Source: Monoraphidium neglectum (taxonomy: Eukaryota > Chlorophyta > Chlorophyceae > Sphaeropleales > Selenastraceae). From it: DNA of 13,052 nt. Each line of letters starts with the position of its first letter. The first letter of the stretch is position 1. Below are positions 1 to 9,201 of this stretch, in pieces. The translations under genes were made by a program, and so were the position numbers. The notes below the pieces were generated by a model. That model was not told where the DNA came from, made no database searches, and saw nothing but the letters and a program-made list of their open reading frames with translations. The DNA is taken from positions 1 to 13,052 of the forward strand of contig NW_014012120.1 of NCBI RefSeq assembly GCF_000611645.1. Direction: 5' to 3'.

Positions 1-1559
1 CCCAAATCCCAGGCCCTGCCAACCTATGTCGGGTCCCTGGCATTCGTGTCAGGATTCCTCATCCGCTTCGACGACATGCCGACCTACTGGAGGGTAAGCA
101 TCGTTTGCAGGGATGCCATGGGCTCTGTGGGGAGCAGGCACGTGGACAGTAGTGGGTCCCAGTTGCCGTGAGCTAAGCACACCTGGCACAGCACAGCACC
201 AGATCGCCGTCCCCCTCTTGCATGACGACGCTTGCTCTTGTATCTATCTGCTGCCACACCCGCACTACCTGCTTTGGGCTCGCTCACCACTGCAAACCCA
301 GCCGACTTGCAGCCCTTCCCACCCGTTTTCCTAATCCTTCCGCGCTCCTGCGTCCCTCCTCGCCCAACACACACACCCCCTACCTCGCCCACTCCTGAAC
401 ACCCGCGGCCTCCGCCTCGCATCGCGCCGCTTGTTGGCACGCGCATGTGTCTCCCGCAGTGGTACAGCCGCGCCAACCCGCTGACATATTCCTTCACAGC
501 GCGTGAGCTGCGGGGCTTTTTGGGAGGGGGTTGAGGGGGAAGCAAAGTGGGAAAAGGGCGAGAGCGGCCGAGACAAGCCGCGGCCGCTACTTGTTGTATA
601 AGGCACGGCATCCGCTGTGCACTGCACGGTGCAGCCCTTCGGCCCGCCATGCGTATTGCCACACCAGCACTAATCTGCTGCACGCTGTGGCTGCTTACAA
701 TCGCAACCTGTCGGCCACTCTGTGGCCCTGCCAAACCCTGCTGCCTGAGCCACGCGTTCCACGCCCTCTCCTGCAGTGATGGTCAACCAATTTGAGAAGA
801 ATGATCCAAGATTCATCGGCGGCAAGACCCTGCTGCACTACTTTGGTGTGGCTGACCAGTCCGCCTGGTGCGTTGACCAGAGTTTGACCTCGTTCGATTC
901 GAAGTGCCGCTTGGGCCCATGTGTTTATCCTGATCATCGTGGTTTCAGCAGTGCGCCATGCACCCTCAAAAGAGAGCGACGTGGAGGAGGGGAGATTGGG
1001 AGGTGGTTAAGACCTTGACAGCTGAAACGGGGTTGCAGGGTGGACTCCCCCGCCCGCCTCTGAGAGGGGCGCAGATGCATTCATGTCACCGCCCTCGCCG
1101 TGCCACCCTGCCCCCCGCCCACGTGCACCCAGGGCCAACATCGGCGCCATCTTTGGCTTTTTTGGGGTGTTCATGGTGAGGCCTGCATTGCTGCACCTCG
1201 GTTAGGTCAAGTTTTGGGGGTCACGGATCTGGAGTTGAATGGTCACAAGACCCAGATCGTACAAGGAATTCTGGTTGAGACGTGGCAGCCTGCAACGTGT
1301 GGCGAGGGCAATGCGCGATTGCACAGGCTCAGGAACTTGTGCGATGTTTGGGGCTGGGCGGCTGGCCGGGCGGCTTATGATAACTAGGGCCTGCCCTGGG
1401 AGGGTCTCAACTGCCATCAGTCAGTACGGCAAACCCAAACATTAACTCGTCACAATCCTACTCATCCCCCCCGTCCTTCCCAACGTACATCCGCGTCTCA
1501 TCCTGTTTCAGGTGTTCACGTGGCTGGTTCTGAGCTTCAGGCGTTATGAGCGGCGGTGA
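1..1559 (+). CDS. ABCG-family ABC transporter, C-terminal part (5' end outside window)
   Basis: Five exons read as 1-93 (partial), 460-502, 777-867, 1133-1175 and 1512-1559; phases match at every junction and the stop is TGA at 1557-1559. The joined product is the last 95 or so residues of an ABC-2-type transmembrane domain. It shows a hydrophobic segment followed by FDDMPTYWRWYSRANPLTYS, then LMVNQFEKNDPRFIGGKTLL, then a final membrane helix (NIGAIFGFFGVFMVFTWLVL) and a basic tail RRYERR. A membrane segment, then a PxYW-type turn, then NPLTY, then a last helix and a basic tail, is typical of ABCG (white/brown/PDR) exporters of lipids and hydrophobic compounds. The nucleotide-binding domain lies upstream of the window, so half-size and full-size forms cannot be told apart and no substrate can be named. 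Donors are GTAAGC, GTGAGC, GTGCGT and GTGAGG. Confidence 0.85.
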
Positions 1560-2420
1560 CACCTGGGTGCCGCCTGGCGGTTTGGGCAACGACCCGGCGT
1601 GGCAGAAGAAGCTGCTTGGAAGCTTCTGGACGCGCGGCTGATTCTTCCTGGTATTCGCATTGGCTTTATCCCAACCCATAAGAACCCGAATTCTTGGGCC
1701 GCTTCGTGCACTGCGTGCCCCTGTTGGATGGTTCCCAGGCTGCCCGATTTTGAAGCCTTTTTTCAAACCACGTTACTTGCAGCAGGGGCACATTCCTGTT
1801 TTGACGCTGGCTGCAAAAGAGAGGTTCCTATTTTGTTGCTGGCGAGCGGCGGGCGGCACCCTGACCCCCCAGATTTGCGGCTTTGAACCGCCGGCCCCCG
1901 CACGGCTCCCCACCCGCGCACTGCTCGCCGCTCATGTCATGCGGTTGTCCAAGTGCCCTGTGGCATGCCCACAATCATAAGCTCGGCCCCACCTTCAAAA
2001 CTGCCAAGCACTCAGCGCACTGCTGGACGCCCTGGTTTGCCCCACTGCACTGCGCCGGGCATTGAAAGGCAATGATGCACCAGTGGCGTGCGCGGCCGAG
2101 CGGCGTCGGCCGGCCGTGCCTGCGGAGTGCCGCGGCCTCGGGGCCGGCTGGTTGCGGCCGAATCCAACAACCATTCACGGCTGGGCCGCGCTCCCTTGCC
2201 CACTGGCAGCCTGCCGCGCGACTGCCCGGCTGCGGGGCATCGGGTGACGGGTTTGCCTTCCGCCTGGTGTGCGGAGTGTTCTCATAGGTGGAGTGTCTGG
2301 GGGAGTTTCAGGGCGTTCCCATTATCGAAGCAAAACCACCAGGTGAGTGTTTTGTGGGGCCCCCACAGCCGCTCGCTTTGCCCAACCTGTTTAATCAATT
2401 GATGTAAACAGTATGAAGGC
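1560..2420 (+). other. Long 3' UTR of the ABCG transporter gene
   Basis: About 860 bases between the ABCG stop and the first plus-strand TGTAA contain no exon I can recognise on either strand. Because no earlier TGTAA occurs on this strand after the stop, the simplest reading is one long 3' UTR. An intron or a small unrecognised gene inside it cannot be excluded. Short open frames here lack family signatures. Confidence 0.5.
2403..2407 (+). terminator. Poly(A) signal TGTAA of the ABCG gene
   Basis: This is the first TGTAA on the plus strand after the stop at 1559. UGUAA, about 10-20 nt before the cleavage site, is the standard green-algal nuclear polyadenylation signal. Confidence 0.65.
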
Positions 2421-2431
2421 AGGCATGGAGT

Positions 2432-2436
2432 TTACA
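2432..2436 (-). terminator. Poly(A) signal TGTAA of the SCD2-like gene
   Basis: TTACA on the plus strand is TGTAA on the minus strand. It is the first one downstream of the stop at 2652 and gives a 3' UTR of about 230 nt. It faces the opposing ABCG signal at 2403-2407. Confidence 0.65.
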
Positions 2437-2651
2437 GGGTTGCTAGTAAGGCATAGGGAGCTTGCCTGCGCGCTGCTAGATGTCGCGGCGAATCAATCAG
2501 TCGCTTGCAACGCCGCCACCGTCCCGCAGCAGCTTCTCTGCAGCTGCTCGCAGGTCAGCGCGCGTCCCCCAAGCGCTGCCGCAACGTTCGGAAGCCCGTT
2601 TCTCAGCGTGACTGGGCCGGCGCAGCGGCGCCGCGCGCCGCGCGCCACGCA

Positions 2652-5600
2652 TCAACTCAAGGCGCCGTCCGCCCGCGCCTCCTCCGCGGCCGCCGCCGCG
2701 GCCGCGCGCCGGGCGTCCCATAGTAGCTGCTCCACCCCCCGCAACCGCAGCTCCTGCGGCGGCGGTGTGGGGTGCGAGGAGGCGGCGGGGCAGCGGGGTC
2801 GGCGGGCAGCTCTGCGCAGCGCCGGCAGCACGCCCAAACGGCCCCGGCCCCCTTCTGAGGGCTGCCTGCCACAGCGCTTTGGCAGCACAGCGGCATGTCA
2901 GCCCCAAGCACCCCTCCTGCCTGGCACGGCCTGGCCGCCAACCCCGCACACCAAAACAAAGCCAGCGCGCGGCACGCAAGCACACGCGACCACACTCGCA
3001 GTAGAACAACCGTTTCCCTTCACACCCCTCCTTCCTCCACCCTCCCTCCGCCCCCACCTGGAACCCGTGCCGCAAGTCAGTGAAGTCCCTGAGCGTCTCC
3101 CGCCCCCGCGCCAGCCGCCACGCCCAGTACTCCGCCCGCTCGCCCGACAGCGGCGCCTCGACGCCCGCGGCGGCGGCGGACGCCCACAGGTACAGCAGGC
3201 GCGCCGCCTGGAAGCGCACCTCCTCGGCTTCCTCGGGGCCCAAAGCCACAGGGGTGAGGCCCTCGGGGGCGGCGCCCTTGCGTTTTCGGCGGGGCGGCCG
3301 GAGGGCGCACAGCATCATAGGCAGGCGTGCGGTCGCGTGAGCGCGTCGTGATGACTCAGGCGATGACTGGAAGAGTCCCGTGGCTGCAGCGCGGGCGCCC
3401 AATTCAGCAGGGGCTCCCCTTGCTTCCGCACACCCGCGCCATGCCTCGCCCCGCAGTTGGCGACGGCGCCCTGCAGTCGGCCCCTGGGCTCACCGCCTGC
3501 GGCAGCTGCACCACTGCGCGCCGCGCCCGCGCCTGCTCCGCAAGCGCCCCCATGACTTCCGCCTCAACCCCCAGCTCCGCCAGCTGGCGAAGCGCCAGGT
3601 CCACGTCAGCGGCGTCCGCCGCGGAAGCTTCCTCCAGCAGGAGCCCCCGCGCGCCGCCGTCGCCGTCTGGCCGCCGCACCGCCCCGCCGCCGCCGCCGCC
3701 GTCGGACCGCTGCCGGCGGCGGCGGTCGTCCTGTTGCTGCTGCTGCCGCCGCTGGTGGATCCACCAGGCCGCGAGTTGGTGTTGCTGCTGCTGCTGCTGG
3801 TCGCCGCCGCTTGTGGTGCTCGCGCCGCCCTCAGTTTCGCATCTACTGACCCCACCCCTGCTGCTGCTCGCGGCGCTGCCGCCGCCGCCGCTGCCACCGC
3901 CGCCGCCGCTCCTGCCACCGCGCCGCGTGGCCGCCGTCGCCGCGCGGCGCGCGGCGTCGAGCATGGCGGACGGCGGCGGCGCCACCTCGCGCCAGCGCTC
4001 CGCTGCTGCCTCCGAAACCTCCAAATGGATCCCAAACGCAGCCGCAAGGCCCTGCGAGCCGCCGGGGTCGCGGTCAGCAAGCGCACGCTGCTGACCCGCA
4101 GCCCCATCGTGGCTCGCCGCACTGGCCCGGAATAGTCCGCTGCGCCACTCCCACCCCTGCTTGCCACTGCTGAGTCCGGTCCTGTGCTCTCGCGGGCGGC
4201 CCCCTTGCCAACTCACCCAGTAGCGCGCCAACCAGCAGCTGCCCAGCGCCAGCGCCTCGACCTCCTCCGGCGCCAGCAGCAGCGGGTCCAGCGCCGCCCG
4301 CGCCTCCTCCAGCTGCGACAGCGCCAGCTCTGCGCCCGTGCGCGCAAGGGGCAGCCCGCACGTGCACGCTGATGCAAGGGTCTCGCCGCGCCGCGAATCC
4401 AGGAAAGCGCGGCGCGCGGGGCGCGTGCATCGCCAGTGCCGATCGCGGGCGAATCGCAGACGCCGCGCGGCTCGCGTTGTGCCCGGCAAATACGCGCGCA
4501 GCAGCGTGCGGCCCCCAGCAGCCCCCACCCACCAGCCTCGGCGATGGCGTGAGCCTTGATGCCCTCAGACCGCTCCAGCAGGACCTGCATTGCCTCCGCC
4601 TCCTTCCCCGCATCCCCGTCGCCCCAGCCCCGCGCCCTGCCGCCGGGCGGTGCGCCGGGCGGCGCGGCGGCGTGCGGCGCGGCGCCGGCGGCACGGCATT
4701 CCAAGCTTTTGAGGCGCGCCGCCAAGTCATGGTTGTGCTGCCGCAGGATTTCGAGTTCGGCCCTTAAGAGGGCGTTCTCTTTACTAAGGCCGGTGCGCTG
4801 CAGGGCAGGATGTTTTGCAGCGGTTTGTGTGTTTGTGTGTGTGTAAGAGTGCGCGAGAGAGTGTGCGTGTAGGGGTGAGTGTGCGTGTGCGTGCGCCTGC
4901 ACATGTGTGACACGCAAGTGCACCTACAAGTGACACGCAAGTGCACATACAAGTGACACGCAAGTGCACATACAAGTGTGTCTGTTGGGGTCTGACGCGT
5001 GCAGCACATGTCAAGGACCCAGCCTGGAATTTCAGCTACTGGGTTCGCATACTGCGGTGCCCACCAACCGTTCTGCATAGGATGCGGCCGCATGATCATG
5101 CACACACCTGGGTGACAGCCGCAATATCCCCTTTGCTTCCGGGCGCCGACGCCCCCTTCGCGCCGCATTGCGCCGCCGCCGCTACTGCTGCTGCTGCCGC
5201 CGCCGCCGCTGCCGCGGTTGCCGCTGGCGCGGTGGGCGCCGCTGCTGCGGGGACTGCCGGGATCAGTAGCTGCTCGGTTTCGTACAAATAGGGTGCCTGT
5301 GGGGCACGCATCGCAAGGCAGTGGTAGATGTGCGCAGGGCGCCGATCGAGCCGCGCCTCGCACCATTGCGTCCGGGCGGCGCAGGCTGCGGGACATACAC
5401 ATGCACAGCGCAAGGCATCGGCGCAGGTCGCGCCTCGCTGCGTTCAATCACCTTTTTGGCCAGCGACGTCTGTAGGTTGTCCTTCAGCAGCCCGATCGCC
5501 GCGTAGGAGTAACCTGCGCAATATTCAATACTCCTGTCAGGCCCATGGCAAGCTTAGAGAGTGCTGCGGCAGTGCCCGCGCATTGGGGCCACACCGGACG

Positions 5601-5700
5601 GCTTGGCCTTTGGCTCCCGCGCCAAGCCCCGGCCTGGACTTTTTGTTGGGCCTTCAGGCTCTGGTGAGGACGTCGTCGTCGCCCCTGCAGCGGCCGACAT
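2652..5700 (-). CDS. SCD2: SCD2-like coiled-coil protein (stomatal cytokinesis-defective 2 family), 8 exons
   Basis: Exons in transcript order: 5700-5595, 5513-5452, 5296-5108, 4797-4533, 4329-4217, 4051-3494, 3366-3058 and 2753-2652. All phases agree and give 567 residues. Residues 1-119 are disordered, with a poly-Ala run. Residues 120-150 form a coiled coil (LSKENALLRAELEILRQ). Residues 227-265 carry PEEVEALALGSCWLARYW followed by GLAAAFGIHLEVSEAAAERW. A Gly/Gln-rich insertion of about 95 residues follows (286-379), then VDLALRQLAELGVEAEV (395 onward). A second module starts with PEEAEEVRFQAARLLYLW at 475 and ends with ELRLRGVEQLLWDARRA (535-551). The order and motifs match the plant SCD2 C-terminal region as I remember it. 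Plant SCD2 works with the DENN protein SCD1 in clathrin-linked membrane traffic and cytokinesis; the same role here is inferred. Exons 4-8 are secure. Exons 1-3 rest on phase agreement only. For exon 7 an alternative acceptor would start it at 3354. Confidence 0.82.
3670..3920 (-). repeat. Trinucleotide repeat tract inside SCD2-like exon 6
   Basis: Runs of CTG/CAG and GCC/GGC triplets lie within exon 6 and stay in frame. On the coding strand they give glycine runs with interspersed serine, two glutamine runs (six and five Q), an arginine-rich stretch and another glycine run. This low-complexity insertion splits the first family module, between ERWREVAPPPSAMLDAARRA and the VDLALRQLAELGVE segment. 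In plants this spacing is much shorter by my recollection. Confidence 0.75.
4908..4976. repeat. Three tandem copies of a 23-bp unit in an SCD2-like intron
   Basis: Units occupy 4908-4930, 4931-4953 and 4954-4976. Copies 2 and 3 are identical and copy 1 differs at one base (a C for an A). Each starts TGACACGCAAGTGCAC and ends TACAAG. A GT-rich microsatellite lies beside it at about 4824-4900. Both sit in the intron between exons 3 and 4 (4798-5107). Confidence 0.9.
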
Positions 5701-5755
5701 GACCGTCTTCGGCCCTGTCTACAGAGCAACCAGGGTGATCTTTGAAGTGGAGTCG

Positions 5756-5765
5756 TATATTATAT
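5756..5765 (-). promoter_or_regulatory. Probable TATA element of the SCD2-like gene
   Basis: The minus strand reads ATATAATATA, about 56-65 bp upstream of the chosen ATG at 5700. It is one of the very few AT-rich stretches in the region and is correctly placed for a transcript with a short leader. This supports 5700 as the start. Confidence 0.5.
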
Positions 5766-5769
5766 TACA
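5765..5769 (-). terminator. Poly(A) signal TGTAA of the desulfurase gene
   Basis: This is the first minus-strand TGTAA after the stop at 5902, giving a 3' UTR of about 150 nt. It adjoins the AT-rich element of the next gene. Confidence 0.65.
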
Positions 5770-5901
5770 AGTGTATCGTCCGCCAGTTATCTAGACTTGA
5801 TGCCACGTGCCCCATCACTGCATGCAGCCAGTGCGCACGAAACGGCCCAGCTGGCAGGCGACCTGCACACTCATGTTGACCGGCACCGGCCGCCCGCCGA
5901 C

Positions 5902-8438
5902 TCAATCAGCTGTGTCGCCGCCTATCACCAATGCGCCCTGCGCCGCCACCGCTCTTAAAATCAGCGCCGCCGCGCGCGCCACCTCCTGCAACGTGGTATA
6001 CCGCCCCGTCGACAGCCGAAGCGTGCCCGCCGCAAACTCGGGGGGCACACCCATCGCTCTCAGCACCGGCGATGCTGCACCCGCGTCCCCGGACCCGCTG
6101 TGGCAAGCCGCGGCCCCGGACGCCGCCAGGCGGTCTGCCAGCTCAGCCAGCAGCTTCCCGGCCCGCAAGCCGGCCACCGAAATGCTCAGCGTATTGGGCA
6201 GCCGCCGCCGCCCGTCCGCCGGGCCGTTGACCCGCACCCGCGTACCGCCGGCGCCGCCGTGCCCCCCTTCCGCAGTCCCCTTGAAGGCCGAGAGCAGCGC
6301 GATTTGCAGCGCGTCCCGCGTGGCGCGCATGTGAGTGGCGACGGCAGGCAGGTCCCGCGCCGCCGCCTCGGCCGCGGCGCCGAGCCCAGCGATCAGCAGC
6401 GTCGACTCCGTGCCCGCGCGCGCGCCGCGCTCCTGGCCGCCGCCGTGCAGCAGGCTTGGGAGGTGGACGCCGCGCCTGCGGGTGTCGATGCACGCACACG
6501 CACGTGTGACACATGGCCACGCGCCGCCGTGCATCTCGATCCAGGTGTGACACTTGCGGCGCAGGCCGGGCGCGCATGCAACGACTCAGGGAGAAGCGTG
6601 GGCCGGAATGCAACTGTGTTTGGCCACTGCACCCTCACCGAATAAAGAGCGCGGCCACGCCCTTTGGGGCGCCGAACTTGTGTCCCACCACAGTCAGCAG
6701 GTCAACCCCCAGCCGCCGCACATCAACGTCCACCTGTCGGGGCGAAAAGGAGTCAAGTACAGGTCAAACATGAGTTGGCCGTCAGTCAATCACGGTCAAA
6801 TGGTCAGGGACTGGTATGGCCAGCACCCATGCTTATAGGAATTTGCATTGCGGCCGCCGCCTCAGCAGTCAGTGTCCAAGGGGGGTCCGGTTGTCCTGCT
6901 GCACGCGTTGGGAACTGCAAGGCCGCGGGGCGTGCACAGGCCAGCTTCACCCCGCGCAAGCAAGCTGCAGCCGCCCGCGCATGTGCATTTGCATGTGTGG
7001 ACTCGCGCCTTGCCGATGGACTGCGCGGCGTCGGAGTGGAAGAGGGCGCCGCTGCCCGAGATCGCCTCTGCGATTTCCTGGATCGGCTGGATCGCGCCCA
7101 CCTGCGCTTGAGGGGGAGATGATAACGGCAACATGAGAACAAAACCCTAACTTGGTCGGGGTGGTGAGGGGGCGTCTTTTGAGCCGAGCTGACGTCCGCT
7201 ACAGGGCTGGACGCCAGGGCACAGGGGATCAGTGTCGCAAGGAAGATCAAGCAGCACAAGCCAGCACCCCCCTGCCCGTTGCCTGCACCCGTCGCCCCTA
7301 GGGCAGGTGAACGCCGCGGCCGGGTGTGTATACAAACACGAATGGACGGAATGCGGGGGAGAACCGCACCTCGTTGTTCGAGTGCATGATGGTGACGAGC
7401 GCCGTCTCGGGCCGCAGAGCCGCTTGGACTGCTGCAGGGTCGACCAGCCCCTCCGCGTCGACACCCACAGCGGTGTACCTGGGCGCAGAAGATTCCGAAA
7501 CGATAGGTGGAATCAAAGCAGCCAAATTTGAGTGGCAGCAGTGCAGCTGCAGGCAGCTGTTGTGCGTCGACTGCCAACTGCACATCCGCTGCAAACAGCT
7601 TATGGTGGTGCGCGGTCAGCTTCCTGGGAGCCTGCGTCGATCGTGCAGGCTCATCGGCGCAGACCCCATGCACGCACGGCCATGCGATACGCGGCATGCA
7701 TTCCTTGAGCACTGCTTTCAGCCTCACGTGAGTAACCCCTCATCTGCGAGCGCCTGCAGGTAGACCAAAACCGCCGGGTGCTCCACCGCCGACGTCACCA
7801 CATGCGGCAGCTTCCCAGCGGCCGCCAGCTCGGCGCGCCGCGCCGCCGTCGCGCCCCAAACGGCCCATGCGTCGCTTTCAGTGCCGCATGAGGTGAAATA
7901 GACCTCGTCGGGGGCGCAGTGGATCAGCCGCGCGACGGACGCGCGCGCGGCGGCGACGGCGGCTGCGGCGGGGCGGCCGTAGGCGTGGGAGCTGCTGGGG
8001 TTGCCAAACTGGGTGGTGGTGTTTAGGGTGGATTGGTTGATATTGACCTGCACGTGCCAGGCACCGCTTAGTTGGACAGCGCGTTGCCAGGTCGCAAAGG
8101 AGAGGGCTGTATGCTGCAGCGACGGTCAAGCAGACAGACCGTGGGCTCCTTAGCGGGTGTGCCTCCAGACGGGTGCAGGCTTGCTTCGGCGGGGGCATGG
8201 CGAGTGCCGGGCCACCTGCAATCGCGGCAGCGTCAGCGGCCGGTCAATCATCACCAGTGGCGGGTCCCACCTGCTCCAGCGTGAATGGTAACATTGCTGC
8301 CTGGACCTCTGGTAGAATGGGCGTCGTGGCATTGTAATCGAGGTATATGCATTCCGCCAGGTGGGGCGGCGGCGCCGCCGAGCCCCCGCAGCCTGCTGCT
8401 GCGCCGTCGGCTGGCAGCGACGCTTCAGGTGCCGGCAT
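5902..8438 (-). CDS. Class V aminotransferase: cysteine desulfurase / selenocysteine lyase-like, 6 exons
   Basis: Exons in transcript order: 8438-8271, 8008-7728, 7478-7370, 7101-7009, 6733-6639 and 6475-5902 (TGA). They total 1320 nt, or 439 residues. The fold-type I PLP signatures are all present and in order: [10 protein letters not shown] (31-40), [13 protein letters not shown] (57-69), TSCGTESD (95-102), SAVEHPA with His133, [20 protein letters not shown] with Asp210 and Gln213, GHKFGAPKG with the PLP lysine Lys236, [15 protein letters not shown], the catalytic-loop Cys373 in ACHSG, and [10 protein letters not shown] with Arg402. Such enzymes remove sulfur from cysteine (or selenium from selenocysteine), giving alanine. 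The ACHSG loop and GRYTT resemble selenocysteine lyase and its relatives more than IscS, but substrate cannot be settled from sequence. No clear targeting peptide precedes residue 31, which suggests a cytosolic enzyme unless a 5' exon was missed. Intron 4 may use a GC donor. Confidence 0.9.
7142..7150 (+). promoter_or_regulatory. Telo-box-like motif AAACCCTAA in a desulfurase intron
   Basis: A single copy of the plant-type telomeric unit lies in intron 3 (7102-7369). In land plants telo-boxes are bound by TRB-type factors near promoters. In an intron, and as one copy, this may be chance. Confidence 0.2.
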
Positions 8439-8462
8439 CGTCCGAGCGCCAAACTTTGACTC

Positions 8463-8469
8463 TAATATA
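8463..8469 (-). promoter_or_regulatory. Possible TATA element of the desulfurase gene
   Basis: The minus strand reads TATATTA, starting about 31 bp upstream of the ATG at 8438. At this distance the transcript would be almost leaderless. Either the element is not the promoter, the leader is very short, or the pyrimidine-containing stretch ending TATTAG is the acceptor of an unseen 5' exon. Confidence 0.3.
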
Positions 8470-8475
8470 TGAGAA

Positions 8476-8955
8476 AAGTTGTATTTGAACCAAGATTTTG
8501 ATGCATTGTGCGTGCTTCTGCGGATCTGTGATCTGGGGATCAGCGAAATATGGAGCTGAAGGGGGTGCGCTGGTTAAAGACCTTGTCCAGTCTCAAGACC
8601 ATATCCATGATGTTTCTTTTGTGGAACACCCGCCACGCCTGCCTGTGACGCCACCATTCGTGCTGGCGGTCAAGTCAAAAGGCTTGTATGGTTTTCCAGC
8701 ACGGTGCATTTGCCAGTGGATCAGCGCAAGGCACTGCAAGCGAAGCTGCACCACAGGTGGCAATTGTGCCTTGTGTGTTAAAGTTGTATTCAGCTGTTGA
8801 TGCTGCTCAAGGCCTGTGCCCCGTGATTCGCTCTACACCCACTACATGTTGGCTGCCTGGAGAAAGTTCAGACGGCTGCAAACATGTCCTGACTACAGCG
8901 AATCACTGTGGGAATTTGCAGTACAGTCGTAAGCGACCACCCCAGATGAGCAGCT
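8476..8955. other. Intergenic region between NDPK 3' end and desulfurase 5' end
   Basis: About 480 bp, visibly less GC-rich than the neighbouring genes. A plus-strand open frame of 100 codons (8498-8800) has no family signature, no obvious signal and a Cys-rich, non-repetitive composition, so I do not call it a gene. The region presumably holds the upstream control sequences of the desulfurase gene. Confidence 0.5.
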
Positions 8956-8972
8956 GATGAGACAGCCTGCCG

Positions 8973-8977
8973 TTACA
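8973..8977 (-). terminator. Poly(A) signal TGTAA of the NDPK gene
   Basis: This is the first minus-strand TGTAA downstream of the stop at 9202, giving a 3' UTR of about 230-245 nt. Confidence 0.65.
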
Positions 8978-9201
8978 ATTGCAAAAAGGCAGGCAGCTGC
9001 TCTAGCAGATAATGGCCCCTGCAGAGCGAGACAAGCCTTGCTGTGTGTTTGTGGTTGGTTAGATACACAATGATTTTGGGTCACCACAATTCAGGGACCA
9101 GCAGCACTTCATCGATCCTAATAGGGAACGCGCGGCTCGCACCGCAGTTGAAAGCAGCTGCCTTGCAGCTTCCCACCAGCAGCTGCCATGAAGCTGCACG
9201 C

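Noticed and set aside
2413..4135. Long plus-strand open frames (2413-3351, 3327-4094, 3380-4135)
   Set aside because: They lie antisense to the conserved SCD2-like exons. Their products are low-complexity Pro/Ala/Arg strings without family motifs, as expected opposite GC-rich coding DNA.
4690..4800. Leucine-rich minus-strand helix (LSKENALLRAELEILRQ) as a bZIP transcription factor
   Set aside because: No basic DNA-binding region precedes it, and the following exons identify it as the SCD2 coiled coil.
4908..4976. Tandem 23-bp repeats as a CRISPR array
   Set aside because: The units are contiguous without spacers and lie in a eukaryotic intron.
6640..6646. AATAAA-type sequence on the plus strand as a poly(A) signal
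   Set aside because: It lies inside and antisense to desulfurase exon 5, and the genes here use TGTAA. The same holds for AAATAAA near 11359, just upstream of the HDH TATA box.
6804..7727. 307-codon minus-strand open frame
   Set aside because: It reads through two or three introns and one exon of the desulfurase gene in a wrong frame; the conserved motifs are in another frame.
8498..8800. 100-codon plus-strand frame in the less GC-rich intergenic region
   Set aside because: No family signature, no plausible splice partner and no TGTAA shortly after it; I treat it as chance.
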